This document shows positions 1-9,801 of a stretch of DNA of 46,591 nt, piece after piece. The first letter of the stretch is position 1, and each line of letters opens with the position of its first letter. This DNA is from Hondaea fermentalgiana (Eukaryota > Sar > Bigyra > Thraustochytrida > Thraustochytriidae), in assembly GCA_014084085.1 (NCBI GenBank), contig NPFB01000013.1, positions 193,679 to 240,269 of the forward strand, in the 5' to 3' direction. The position numbers were made by a program, and so were the translations under genes. The notes beneath the pieces are model-generated. The model was not told where the DNA came from. It did not search any database and saw nothing but the letters and a program-made list of their open reading frames with translations.

Positions 1-2
1 CA

Positions 3-1952
3 GGCCTGTCGCCGCCGGCGGCCGCGGCGCGCGGTACGGCGCTCATCGCGTGCTCGCTGCAGGACGCCGAGGAGGGCGCGCTCGCGGAGGACGCCGAGGA
101 GGCGCGCGCGGTGCTGGACTTCACGGAGACCGAGCTCGTGAAGCTCTTCGAGCGCCTCGACAGGGACCACGACGGTACGTTTCTCTCGCGCAACGAACAC
201 GGCAAGGCGCGCCTGGGCCAGCCTGGCCCGTTTCGTGCGGGCTCAGCGCCTCAGGCTCGGGGAGCCAGGCTTCCCAGGCGCCACGGCACGATTTGCAGGT
301 CGAGGTGCGAGCCGAGGCCAGGCGATGATGCGGGCCAAGATCTGGGCGATGACCACGCAGACTTTGTGCGGCGCATGAGGAAACCTCAGCACATTCGCTC
401 GAGAATTTGTGTGTGTGTGTGTGTCGAAAAATCGCGAGCGAGACTGACACGCGCGAGCAATTTGATTTCTTCTGACGAATGAATGGACACAGAGTTCCTG
501 TCGCGGGATGAGGTAGTGGTGGGGCTTGGGGCACTAGGGCTCCCATGTACGCCAGACATTCTCGATGAAATTTTTGGAAGAGCAGACTCCAATATGGATG
601 GTCTATTGTACGTTCTAACAAGTCATCTACTTCTTGTCGACCGGCCTGTCCTCGCTCTCTGGAAGTAAATGGGCCACTCACGTGTGCTCGTCAACGAGTG
701 ATGAAAACTAACGCAACCGATGGTCTCCTCCCTCCTTTTTCGATGAACCATACATAGAAGCGCGGCGGAATTTAAAGCGTACGCCGGCGCGAGGGAAGCA
801 GAACTTCGTTCGTTGTTCGGATACATGGACCGCAATAAAGACGGTCGCATCGTGCCTGAGGAACTCAAGCGTTCCCTCTTGGACCTGCAACTGAAAGCCT
901 CGGATGGTCAAATCGATAAAATCGTTCGCCGCATGAGTCGCGTCGACACAAGCGACGTGCGGTTCGGGGAGTTCCGCAAGTTTCTTTTGCTCCTTCCTGG
1001 AAACTCGTTGCGCCATGTTTTTGATTCTTGGGCCAAAGACTCGTCCGTTGATGTAGGTCTCGGCGAGGACTTTGGCGTTCCTGACGAGGTCGAGGGCGGC
1101 AAGCCCGCATATCTCGTGAATTTTATCGCCGGCGGCGTTGCCGGCGCTGTGTCCCGCACGCTGACCGCACCCCTCGATCGACTCAAGGTGCTCATGATGA
1201 CCGGCAATGTTTCGGGGCGTACGATCACGCAGGGCCTGCGGTCCATATATAAAGAGGGTGGTTTTGTCGCTTTTTACCGAGGAAATGGCTCCAATGTGGT
1301 CAAGATCATTCCGGAATCTGCAATGAAGTTCTTTACCTATGAGCGTCTCAAGAATGAAATTGCAGAAGACCCTGACAATATTCGTATTCGTGAGCGCTTT
1401 ATTGCTGGTGCTGGCGCCGGCATTGTCAGTCAAACACTCATTTACCCTTTGGAAATCGCCAAGACCCGTCTTGCCGTGGCGAAAAAGGGCGAATACCGCG
1501 GTATTTTTCACTGTCTCAATCGCACGGTGCGCTACGAGGGCGTGCGCGCCCTCTACCGTGGCCTCGGTGCCTCGCTCGCCGGCGTGGCCCCCTATGCAGG
1601 TATTGATCTCATGGTCTTTATGACTCTAAAGGAGAGCTGGATCCGCGCGCACCCACATGAGGTCGACGGCCCGGGTGCCTTGACGCTTCTTCTCTTTGGC
1701 GCCACATCTTCGACAATTGGAGCTACCGTGGCTTACCCCTTGCAGCTCATTCGAACCAAGCTACAGGCGCAGGGCATGAATGCCAGTATGCCTGTTACCT
1801 ATTCTGGCCCGCTCGACTGTTTCCACAAGACCATACGGGATAACGGTGTGCGCGGTCTCTATCGGGGTCTTTTGCCAAATCTTTTGAAAACACTGCCTGC
1901 AGTTGCAACCTCGTATCTCGTCTACGAGGAGACACGAAAGGCGCTTTCCTAA
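3..1952 (+). CDS. Calcium-binding mitochondrial carrier (SCaMC / ATP-Mg-phosphate carrier type), 5' partial
   Basis: Likely an inner-mitochondrial-membrane carrier of the SLC25A23/24/25 type, exchanging ATP-Mg for phosphate under calcium control. The best model joins 3-174, 493-607 and 758-1952 and gives 493 residues with no frame break. The N-terminal half holds EF-hands. Loop 1 (DRDHDEFLSRDE) is rebuilt exactly across intron 1 and loop 2 (DSNMDGLLSAAE) across intron 2. Loop 3 is DRNKDGRIVPEE, and a fourth (around RVDTSDVRFGEF) is degenerate. The C-terminal half has three carrier repeats with signatures PLDRLK, PLEIAKTRL and PLQLIRTKL. Both introns begin GTACGT and end in AG. The frame is open to the left edge without an obvious start, so the N-terminus is probably missing. 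Family assignment is strong; the exact substrate is inferred. Confidence 0.92.
175..492 (+). other. Intron 1 of the SCaMC-type carrier gene
   Basis: The donor is GTACGT at 175 and the acceptor is ACACAG ending at 492. Removing it restores a 12-residue EF-hand loop in frame. It contains a (GT)8 run at 409-424. Confidence 0.85.
608..757 (+). other. Intron 2 of the SCaMC-type carrier gene
   Basis: The donor is GTACGT at 608 and the acceptor is CATAG ending at 757. Removing it restores the second EF-hand loop and joins to the long third exon. Confidence 0.85.
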
Positions 1953-3025
1953 TGCGTACTTTTCGGTCCTTCTTCTTCTTCTTCTTCTTCTTCTTCTTCT
2001 TCCTCGTCGTCATCCAAGCTGCCCCCCTCTCTTCCCCATGTGTATGCGGAGGAATGGGGGAGAAAGGAGAACTTCCGTGGTCGCGTGCGTCTCTCTCTCT
2101 CTTTCTCTCTCATGGACGACAAGTCCCTTGCGCCAAGGGAGGGAGCTCATGCTGGCACGTTTTGTAGTTCGTCCCCATGTCATGCCGTTCGTCCGTGCAT
2201 CTTCTGTATACCCTATACTGTCTTCTTTTGATCTACATCGCTGGAACATTGACCGCGCAGGCGAGATGTATCACAAATGATTGATTTGTTCTGTCCACCA
2301 CCATTTCTTGTTCTTGCTTTTCGTCACAACACGATCAGCGTGGCCTTGCCATCTTTTCAATTGCTTCGCTTTGCTTTGCTCGCTTGCGAATACTTTTCTT
2401 TAGCAAAAGAGTCAAGGCTTTGCAAGCAACATCTGGTCCCATCAAATTTACTAACAGTTTGGGCTGCATGAAAAAAATGAAGAAAAAAGGACTTCGAGAT
2501 CTCGCTCACCAAGAACGACAGACTTGTCACCAAAAAAGTCTTCTCTGCAAACATACAACAACTGGCTATACATCACATCCAAGATTGCGCTGCATAAGAA
2601 AAGCACGTCAAGGTCTCGCTCGCCAAGAAAGCATGTCTCGCCACGCTACGCCACTCACTCACATGTCAGGCCGCTGCTGCTGATCCAGCGCAGAACGGTC
2701 CAAAGAGGATTCGGAAAGCGATTACCTTGCAATGCGCAAATGGCGCATCCAGGTGACGCCGCACATTCTGAAGCTGGGACGCGCTGGGTCGGCGCCAAGG
2801 CAATGCTTCCCAAGCGGCAAGCAGACCAGCAGGCGGCGGCGGTGGCGTACCTTCCGTCGGCAATGGCACGATTGAGTGTAGGTCCACACTCTCACCCTCG
2901 AGTCCTAAGGACCGTCGTGCGCCGACGTGCAACCCTGGCTGGCGGCTCGTGCTTGCCAAGCGACGAGCAGCAGAGGCGTATCACGACGTGGACGCGCTGG
3001 TCTTGTCAAGCGCCTTCAAAGAAAG
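1953..3025. other. Intergenic region, 1.07 kb, no gene seen
   Basis: It holds the presumed 3' UTR of the carrier gene, a (TTC)n tract at about 1970-2002, a CT-rich stretch near 2090-2112 and two diverged direct copies of a 33-base segment (2485-2517 and 2599-2631). Short open frames here show no recognisable protein. Confidence 0.6.
1970..2002. repeat. (TTC)n microsatellite
   Basis: An almost perfect TTC tract lies just after the stop codon of the carrier gene, probably within its 3' UTR. Confidence 0.9.
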
Positions 3026-5326
3026 ATGTCGTCGCCGGCGTCGTTCTCGTCGTCAAGACCAACCGCGACGTCCAGCTCTGCGAGTCCTGCGCTTGGGAAA
3101 AGGCAACTCCCTGCTGAAAAGGCGGAGACCTGGCACGCAGGTCTCGAGCAGCTGCTCAATACCCTTTATGAGCCAGACGTGGTCAGCGCCGTGCCGGGGG
3201 CGATATGGCTTGCAGATTTACTCGAGTACACGCAACCCGGACGCAGAATTGATGTTGGCGCGTTGCAGGGCGCTCTTGAGATTGGACGCGAGACGCATCA
3301 GACGTCTCCGTGGCGTCAGCGTGGCGCATGGCCTCAATGTGGAACCACCAGGCCCGTGCAATGGCAAGCAGCGCAGCGAGAGCTGGTCGCTCTCGAAGTC
3401 GAACTTTTTAGCATTTTGCGTCGCAGGGGTGACCCAGTGGCGCACTGGCCGAGCCAGAGAGATACCTTTACAAGTCCCGTGTCGGCATCGAACACGCAAG
3501 CCATGTGCATGCCGCGCTCGTATGTTTTAAGTCGACTCGCAACACAGTCAGGCATTTCTGGGGGAGCCCAAGAGGGCGCAGCGCAGCTCGTTCTCCGCAT
3601 GCAAGCAAGCGCTCTTGAGGTGGCCGAACAGATCGAGACATGTCTGGTCATTGCAGATCGTCTGGCGTCAAGTTCTGACGCAATTGACGCGCTCTGGGAA
3701 CATGGCGTCGCGAAATTTATCATCAAGGCCATGAAATCCTTCCCGGAGAGTGGCCCGATGCAAGTCGCTGGGGCTCGCGCGCTGAGCGCCCTCGTCCGCG
3801 GACAGTCGAGCGTCACTAAAGAGCGTGCAATGTGGCAAGGTGCCGGCGTCGACCTTGTCAAGGCAATGGAGCATCACGAGGATGCTTTTGATGTCCAATT
3901 CGCTTGCGTCGAAGCGTTCGTGGCTTTTGCGGAAACCGAAAACCCCAAAGACCAGGATGCGAGTGATGCGGGGAGCGTACTCGGCGCGGTATCGAGGGTC
4001 ATGGGGACTTGGACGTGGCGCAGGCGAGGATGGAGGCAGCTGGGAGAATGTGAAAGAATGGAGGAGGGCGAGAACTCGAATGGCGACCCTTCTGAACACG
4101 AGCAAGAGCCGCGAGAAGCTGCTGCTGCGTTGAATGAACGTGTTCGGGGCGCACTTGTAGCGCTAAACGTGCTGGCGCTCGCCATGGAGGCTGCGGCCGC
4201 ACCCGAGCAAGATTGCGAGGCCTTGAGCAGCAACATGTGCTATCTCGTTGCTTTACTGACTGGCGAGCCGCAGAGGGTGGACGAGGCTATGCTTGCAGGA
4301 GCGGGGGGCGCCGTGCTGCGCGCCATGCAAGGCTACGAGCAGAGTGCCACCTTGCAAAGCCGTTCGTGCCAAGCCTTGAGCCAGCTCGCAATTCGTCACC
4401 ATCGCGAAACTCTGCTGAGTCTCAACGCTGCCGCTTCCATCGTTCAGGCGATGCGGCAGCATCCCCGCAGCGCAGATGTCCAAGTTCACGGAGCCAGGGC
4501 GCTCGAGTCTCTTGCAGGCAAAGTGTCGGAGAATTTTGCGTTGCAACCGTTCACGGACGCGGTCGCTGACGCCGAAGCGCGCCAGTCTTCGGCGCGTGTC
4601 GTTTATGCGGCCGGTGCGACGGGCCAAGTCTTGCTGGGGGCAATTGAGTTCCATGAGACGAATGAAGACGTTGTGCAGGCTGCGGCGCATGCCTGCGCGC
4701 GATTCACCTGTGTGGATACCATTGCCAGCGCCCTCGTTCGCCTCGGGATTGTCGAGACTTTGCGCGGCGCCTCAGAAAAGCTGCATGGGCGGGCTCCTGA
4801 AGCTCATGCGGCACTTTGCCTCGCCCTCTGGAGCTTGGCGCGACATGAGGCCGTTGCGACTGCCCGGGTGGCACCACATCTCTTGGCGACGGCGATTCAT
4901 GCATTTCCTCGCAGCGCTAACGTGCAACGGTGTGCGTCGGGAGCTTTGTGGGCTCTGTCAAGCGATTCACATGTTGCGTCTTCGAGTTTGTGCGACCCTG
5001 AAACCTTTGAGGCTCTTTTTGCAAGCGTGAGCTCGCAACCAGAGGACAACTTGACGATGCAGCGTGCATGTACAGCGCTTCTTTTGCTGACTCCCAACGC
5101 CCCTCTTGAGTACACGTCGGTGGAGCGCATCAAATTGGTTTTGCAAAAAGCTGCAAGCTCGTCGAAACTTTCGCACAAGGCAAATCAGGCTGCGGGCCAG
5201 GCGCTCTCGCACCTCATCTCCAATGCTGCGAGTGAACGTCGTCTGCGGCGTAGTGTTTTCAGGTTGCGGAAGCCATCTTTGCTGAGTGGGGGTGGTAATG
5301 CCTCAGATTCAAGTCTCGTCGCCTGA
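3026..5326 (+). CDS. Armadillo/HEAT-like repeat protein
   Basis: A 766-residue single-exon protein. From about residue 170 it repeats a helical pattern: an (I/L/V)xxAM helix start, a spacer with HP or FP, a VQ pair, then an AL-containing helix. Examples are VQAMRQHPRSADVQVHGARA, VLRAMQGYEQSATLQSRSCQ and AIHAFPRSANVQRCASGALW. This is the usual look of armadillo repeats in protist proteins and suggests a protein-binding solenoid. The first 60 residues are Ser/Ala-rich and probably disordered. I chose the ATG at 3026; the frame is open further upstream to 2927 but without an ATG and with low-complexity content. No signal peptide, membrane segment or catalytic domain is visible. The partner and pathway cannot be read from sequence. 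Confidence 0.85.
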   Translation: MSSPASFSSSRPTATSSSASPALGKRQLPAEKAETWHAGLEQLLNTLYEPDVVSAVPGAIWLADLLEYTQPGRRIDVGALQGALEIGRETHQTSPWRQRGAWPQCGTTRPVQWQAAQRELVALEVELFSILRRRGDPVAHWPSQRDTFTSPVSASNTQAMCMPRSYVLSRLATQSGISGGAQEGAAQLVLRMQASALEVAEQIETCLVIADRLASSSDAIDALWEHGVAKFIIKAMKSFPESGPMQVAGARALSALVRGQSSVTKERAMWQGAGVDLVKAMEHHEDAFDVQFACVEAFVAFAETENPKDQDASDAGSVLGAVSRVMGTWTWRRRGWRQLGECERMEEGENSNGDPSEHEQEPREAAAALNERVRGALVALNVLALAMEAAAAPEQDCEALSSNMCYLVALLTGEPQRVDEAMLAGAGGAVLRAMQGYEQSATLQSRSCQALSQLAIRHHRETLLSLNAAASIVQAMRQHPRSADVQVHGARALESLAGKVSENFALQPFTDAVADAEARQSSARVVYAAGATGQVLLGAIEFHETNEDVVQAAAHACARFTCVDTIASALVRLGIVETLRGASEKLHGRAPEAHAALCLALWSLARHEAVATARVAPHLLATAIHAFPRSANVQRCASGALWALSSDSHVASSSLCDPETFEALFASVSSQPEDNLTMQRACTALLLLTPNAPLEYTSVERIKLVLQKAASSSKLSHKANQAAGQALSHLISNAASERRLRRSVFRLRKPSLLSGGGNASDSSLVA

Positions 5327-5631
5327 CGATGAGTGCTTTGAACGAGGCCAGTTTGCGATAATGTATCACCCTGATTATTTTGTGTATACGTATACTTTCT
5401 GAGCCTGATCATGAAATAGAACCGAAAGATTGGAGCACACAGAGTAGTTTGATTTTCTTGGTTTAGAAAAAAGAGGGGGGGGGGGGCATCATGATGCGAC
5501 ACATGATTATAGATAGGATGGAAAAAGTCAGATCAACAACGAGAGGTTGGAAGCCCCAAGTCAGCAATCGTTTCCTTGACGACTCCGATTTGGGCTGATC
5601 CCCTTGCTCGCTGGCTCGCTCACTCTCACAC
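5327..5631. other. Convergent 3' region, no gene seen
   Basis: The short gap between two genes that converge tail to tail. It holds a 12-base G run at about 5475-5486 and no coding or RNA signal that I can support. Confidence 0.6.
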
Positions 5632-6732
5632 TTACTCGGACGAAGGATTTGCGACGAGAGCTTGCGATTGCGCAGGAAAGGCACGCTTGTACTTGGCAGT
5701 CTTTTTGAAACCTTTGACGCCAAGTTGTAGGCAACCATGGACGTGTTCGACGACGCTTTGAGCAGAATCACGAAAGTCCATACCAAGCTCTGTGCGGGCC
5801 TTGCTGTTGTTAAAATTGGCCAGCTTGAGTCCAATTTCGGGCAAGATGGAGCGCGCCTCCTTGTCATATAATGAAGCAAACCAGAGAAAGAGGTACGGAA
5901 GACGAAAGGTGGGCACATTGTATCCGTACTGAGAAAACTCAGCCTTGAGCGCTTTTGCGATCTGGAGAAAAGAGATTTGACCAGCAACAAGAGCAAAGCG
6001 CTTACCGTCTGCATCGGGCTTTTCCAAGGCCAGACGATGACCAATGGCGACATCGCGAACGTCCACGACGTACTGCGAGTAGTCTGGAATGGCGGGAAGT
6101 TCGTGCATGATGAAGCGACGCACGATGCGATGGCTCTGCGCGTCCCCGCTGGACAGGGGTGGGCCGATGACCAGCCCCGGATTGACGACGGAGAGCTCGA
6201 AGCATCCTGGGTTTTCGTCGACAAAGTCCCACGCAGCCTTTTCGGCCATGGTCTTGGAGCGCAGATAGGGCTCACACTTGTCCTCATCGCTCCATAGGTC
6301 TTCGGGCTGGGCCTCGAGCTCGGCATTGGTGTGGCCGACCATGATGGCTGCAATGGAGCTCGTCAACACAACGCGCTTGACGGAGCCGGCGTCCTTTGCG
6401 GCGCGTAGGACGGTGAGCGTGCCCTCGCGCGCAGGCTTGTAGAGCTTTTCCTCTGCCTCGGAGGGCTTGCATCCCATAAAGAACGGGCTGGCGACATGGG
6501 CCACGAGGTCGCAGCCCTGGCAGGCGGCGGGCCAGCCCTGGGGCTCGCCAAGGTCCGCCTCTACGAGCTCGAGCGCGTCGCCGTTGGCGATCCACGCCTC
6601 GAGGTGGGGGGCGGGCTTTTTCAGGTTCCGCACCGTGCCGCGGACCCGGTACCCGTTGTCGAGCAGCTCGCGGATGACATGGCTCCCAATGTATCCCGTG
6701 GCCCCGGAGACGAGAACGAGGGCTCCCGGCAT
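5632..6732 (-). CDS. Extended short-chain dehydrogenase/reductase (dihydroflavonol 4-reductase / cinnamoyl-CoA reductase-like)
   Basis: A 366-residue NAD(P)H-dependent reductase of the extended SDR superfamily. A Rossmann glycine motif (SGATGYIGSH, residues 9-18) follows the start directly. An Arg in TVRN (about 35) fits NADPH preference. The catalytic set is Ser in VLTSSIAAIM (about 125) with YLRSK (Tyr156, Lys160). The order NADP fold, TSS, YxxxK, then NPGLVIGPP matches the DFR/CCR/carbonyl-reductase branch. The substrate cannot be told; in protists these are often called NAD-dependent epimerase/dehydratase. I chose the ATG at 6732 because the glycine motif starts eight residues later; the frame runs on to 6996 but is low-complexity and lies in the promoter region. 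Confidence 0.9.
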   Translation of the reverse strand: MPGALVLVSGATGYIGSHVIRELLDNGYRVRGTVRNLKKPAPHLEAWIANGDALELVEADLGEPQGWPAACQGCDLVAHVASPFFMGCKPSEAEEKLYKPAREGTLTVLRAAKDAGSVKRVVLTSSIAAIMVGHTNAELEAQPEDLWSDEDKCEPYLRSKTMAEKAAWDFVDENPGCFELSVVNPGLVIGPPLSSGDAQSHRIVRRFIMHELPAIPDYSQYVVDVRDVAIGHRLALEKPDADGKRFALVAGQISFLQIAKALKAEFSQYGYNVPTFRLPYLFLWFASLYDKEARSILPEIGLKLANFNNSKARTELGMDFRDSAQSVVEHVHGCLQLGVKGFKKTAKYKRAFPAQSQALVANPSSE

Positions 6733-7464
6733 GGTGATGGGTGGCACGCTAGGCTCCGTAGTATACGTGTAGTACTGGGCAGAACAGAGCAAGGCAGAGC
6801 AGAGCGAAGCGAAGCGATCGACGCTGCTGCTGGCCTTGCGCGCGGTGCAGGTGCGTGGCGCGGCTTGTTTGAAGGTCTGCCCGTCCTCGCGACGCAACGC
6901 TCGCCTTCCTCGGCCGCAGTCTGAATTCTCCGCGCGCGAGGGTCGTGATGACGGAAGGACTTCTGTGTTCACTACACTATGCTCGCACCGTGCCATCCAT
7001 CATAATACCTACCCTGTGTGTGTGTAAGATGCACCGCGGCATCTCACATCCATCATCCTGATGGAATACAGGCAGTTGATGATCACAATCCAGGCCAGCC
7101 TGCATCAACCATGGCAACTCTCGCGACCCGTCACACGCCGTCGCACGCCGTCGCAAGCAAGAAGATCTAGCTGGCGATCGCCCGCATCGCATCGCATCAC
7201 ATCGCATCTTGCATTTCATCGCATCCCACCTCCCAACACGCACGCCGCGCTCACGGTCAAGAACGCCGCGGCTGCCGGCGCTTCCTGCGGCGGCGAGAAA
7301 GTCAGCTAGCCGGCCGGCCGCCGAGCGCGGAGGCGGTACAGGCGGCGGGCTGCAGGTCCCTCTCGGCCGGGTCGAGGTCGAGCGCGGCGTCGAGTCGAGT
7401 CGCGATACACCAAACCGCCTTGCGAACGGGCGGGCGGGCGAGCGAAGCCAGCGAGCTCGGCCAG

Positions 7465-7500
<36 letters not shown>
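7465..7500. repeat. (AAGC)n microsatellite
   Basis: Nine tandem AAGC units in the 5' region of the SLC25-like gene. Confidence 0.92.
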
Positions 7501-7814
7501 ACGAGCCACGCGAGCGAGGAGCAGCGCAGACGGCGAGGCTGCTCTCGGAAACGCGGTGCGAGTCGAGGCGCCGATCGATCGGGAGGGAGGCACCAGCTGC
7601 AGCAAGAAGCAGCCGCGCGCTGGCTTCGAAGGGAGAGGAAAACACGGGCCTCGCGTGCCCCCGGGAGCGGCGCGTGGCCGCGGGCGGGAGCAGGGCGGGC
7701 GCGTGCAGCGGGGGGCAGCGGGGGAGAGGCCCGCGGCGAGGGGGCGGGCGCCATTCCCCTTCCGCGCGCACGAGCACGGGCACGGGGACGAGCAGCAGGA
7801 CGCGGAGCAGGACC

Positions 7815-7860
7815 GCAGCGGCAGCGGCAGCGGCAGCGGCAGCGGCAGCGGCAGCGGCAG
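7815..7860. repeat. (AGCGGC)n microsatellite
   Basis: About seven to eight tandem hexamers, about 200 bases before the start codon of the SLC25-like gene, probably in its 5' UTR. Confidence 0.92.
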
Positions 7861-8060
7861 GCGGCGAGGAGGAGAGGAAGGAGCGCGTCGCGGAGAAGGG
7901 CGCGGCAGATCGCCTTCGCGGCGGCAGCAGGCGAGGGAGAGAAGGGAGGCGACAGCGAGCGCCGGCGGCAGCGAGGACGCGCACGCGCACGCGGAGAACT
8001 CGAGTATCCAGCCAGAGAGCGAGCGAGGGACGGAGCTGTACAGGCAGGCGGAGGAAGACG

Positions 8061-9077
8061 ATGATAGCGACGGCGCGCGGAAAAAACGCGTGGCGCGGAC
8101 GCGCGCTAGCAGCGGCGGCGGTGCTCGCGGTGCTCGTGCAGACCGCGCAGGCGCGAACGTACTACGAGGAGGACGAGGAGGAAGAGGAAGAGGCGCACAC
8201 CAGTATGGGCGCGATGCTGGTGAAGAGCTTGATCTTTGCGGTCGTTGCGACGCTGGTGGGGTTCTTTATCATGTACCCGTTCGAATTCGTGCGACGCAGC
8301 TCAGAGTTCCAGCGGCAGCTGCGCAGCTCGGGGAGCAGCGCGGTTGCCTTTCTTCAAAGCACGCCCGTCGTCATGCCGCAGGCCCTGAGCCCGAACGCGA
8401 TCGAGTTCATGCTGCAGAGCCTGCTGCTCTTTGCGCCGCGGCTTTTGATCAAATTCACCATCTATGGCATGCTCCGCGGGTCGGGCCACGCGAATGTGGT
8501 CAAGGCATTTATTGCCTCCATCGCGGCGGGCCTCGTCACCATGTTGTATGCATTTCCCTTTCGCAAGGCAGAGCTCAACAACTCAATCAACACCGGGAGA
8601 TACCAGGATCTTGTGTACTATCTTCAACGTAAGGCCTCTCGAGAAGGTTTCACCTCACTGTACGTGGGCATGGCGGCCGAGCTTCCGTACATGATCACGT
8701 ATCACGTGCTGCTTTTCATGACGATGGAGATTTGCAGCAACGTTGTCAAGCACAACCCGGGTCTCAATCTTGTTGTCTCTGCCCCCGTGGCTGTGGTGCT
8801 CGCGTCTGTGCTGGGGGCGCCGCTCGAGCAGTTGCGCCGCGTCATCGTGGCGAACCCGTTTGACCTTCATGACTTCATTTTTCGGATCAATTCGCGTGGG
8901 GAGCGTGTGGTGCGATGGCCTCTCCGATGGGACCGAGTATGGGACTACATTGTCTTTATCTGGGGCCGTTGGAGCGATGGTGGCATTTACAAGATGCTGG
9001 GCTACGTGAGCTTTCGTAGCAACACTGTGGCTCTCATTGTCGCCCTTTATCTTGACCACACGCTCTTGAGCTTGTGA
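8061..9077 (+). CDS. Divergent mitochondrial-carrier-family (SLC25-like) membrane protein with N-terminal signal sequence
   Basis: A 338-residue membrane protein with three degenerate carrier signatures: YPFEFVRR (72-79), FPFRKAEL (165-172) and APLEQLRRV (253-261). The second repeat keeps the family's REGFTSLYVG pattern followed by a proline-containing helix. This supports the six-helix carrier fold, though each signature departs from PX(D/E)XX(K/R). Unusually, residues 1-31 look like a cleavable signal peptide (basic start, Ala/Val/Leu core, TAQA-R end). A run of Asp/Glu at 36-44 follows. Plastid, ER-derived or mitochondrial destinations are all possible. I chose the ATG at 8061 because the upstream open frame is repeat-derived. 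The substrate is unknown. Confidence 0.82.
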   Translation: MIATARGKNAWRGRALAAAAVLAVLVQTAQARTYYEEDEEEEEEAHTSMGAMLVKSLIFAVVATLVGFFIMYPFEFVRRSSEFQRQLRSSGSSAVAFLQSTPVVMPQALSPNAIEFMLQSLLLFAPRLLIKFTIYGMLRGSGHANVVKAFIASIAAGLVTMLYAFPFRKAELNNSINTGRYQDLVYYLQRKASREGFTSLYVGMAAELPYMITYHVLLFMTMEICSNVVKHNPGLNLVVSAPVAVVLASVLGAPLEQLRRVIVANPFDLHDFIFRINSRGERVVRWPLRWDRVWDYIVFIWGRWSDGGIYKMLGYVSFRSNTVALIVALYLDHTLLSL

Positions 9078-9801
9078 CAGTGCAAGGTGGAGTTGTCCCT
9101 GCCTGCTGATCGGCAAACGTAAAATAGCCCCTAAAAACTGACACCACAGGGAAAGTAAGTAACATGTTCATTTTGTTTCCTAATACTTTGTTGAACTTTC
9201 GGGTTGGATCTGGAACTCTCTCACAGTCAAACCTGGCAACTTGCCATTGCGTGGTGCAACAGAAACCAAGCCTCTTGATCTTGATTGACAGTGATCGCGT
9301 TGTGGGCACAAGCATGCCAGAAAGCTCATGTTCATTGTTGTTGTTTTATGTGGTGCGGGGAGGGGGAGGATGGGGGGGTTATAAATTCCCCCGACCATTC
9401 TTCTCTCGAGCGAGACCTGAAACCAACTTCAAGACTGTCAATTCTGCCGGTCACTTTTGATAGACCTTTTTTTTTTTGTTTTGTTTCCGGATCTCGTTGT
9501 TTGCACCAAATTGCTTTCGTGCATTCGTTTTTCATTCGTTTTTGAGATGATGTACAACTTGAAAGACACAGAATTTATTTTTGTTCATTGATGACTTGCT
9601 TTCAGGGTTCTGATGAAGCAGGGCAGAAATTGTTCTGGATAAAGTAGGTTCGGTTTTGAGATCACATACACGGCAGGCAGGACAAAAATCAGGCGATCGG
9701 GTCAGACACGGAAGACAAGCAGCTCGCCAAGCAGCTCGCTACACACAGACAGATGGACAGAGGAGCACAAAAAGGGCACGACGGTCGAAATACACATCAA
9801 A
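9078..9801. other. Convergent intergenic region, no gene seen
   Basis: 3' flanks of two convergent genes. It contains a G-rich patch near 9355-9380 and a T run near 9468. No conserved coding frame or RNA structure was recognised. Confidence 0.6.

Larger units (their letters stand above)
6733..8060. other. Divergent intergenic/promoter region, no gene seen
   Basis: It lies between two divergently transcribed genes and probably holds both promoters and 5' UTRs. It is GC-rich and repeat-laden: a (GT)n stretch near 7016, clustered TCGCATC words near 7185-7230, (AAGC)n at 7465-7500 and (AGCGGC)n at 7815-7860. Frames are open here on both strands, but they encode only Arg/Ala/Gly-rich low-complexity sequence. 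Confidence 0.6.

Noticed and set aside
6733..6996. N-terminal extension of the SDR reductase
   Set aside because: The Rossmann motif normally lies at the very start, and the ATG at 6732 gives this; the extension is low-complexity.
7209..8060. N-terminal extension of the SLC25-like protein
   Set aside because: In frame but made of (AAGC)n and (AGCGGC)n repeats and Arg/Ala/Gly runs; the signal peptide starting at 8061 would be buried.
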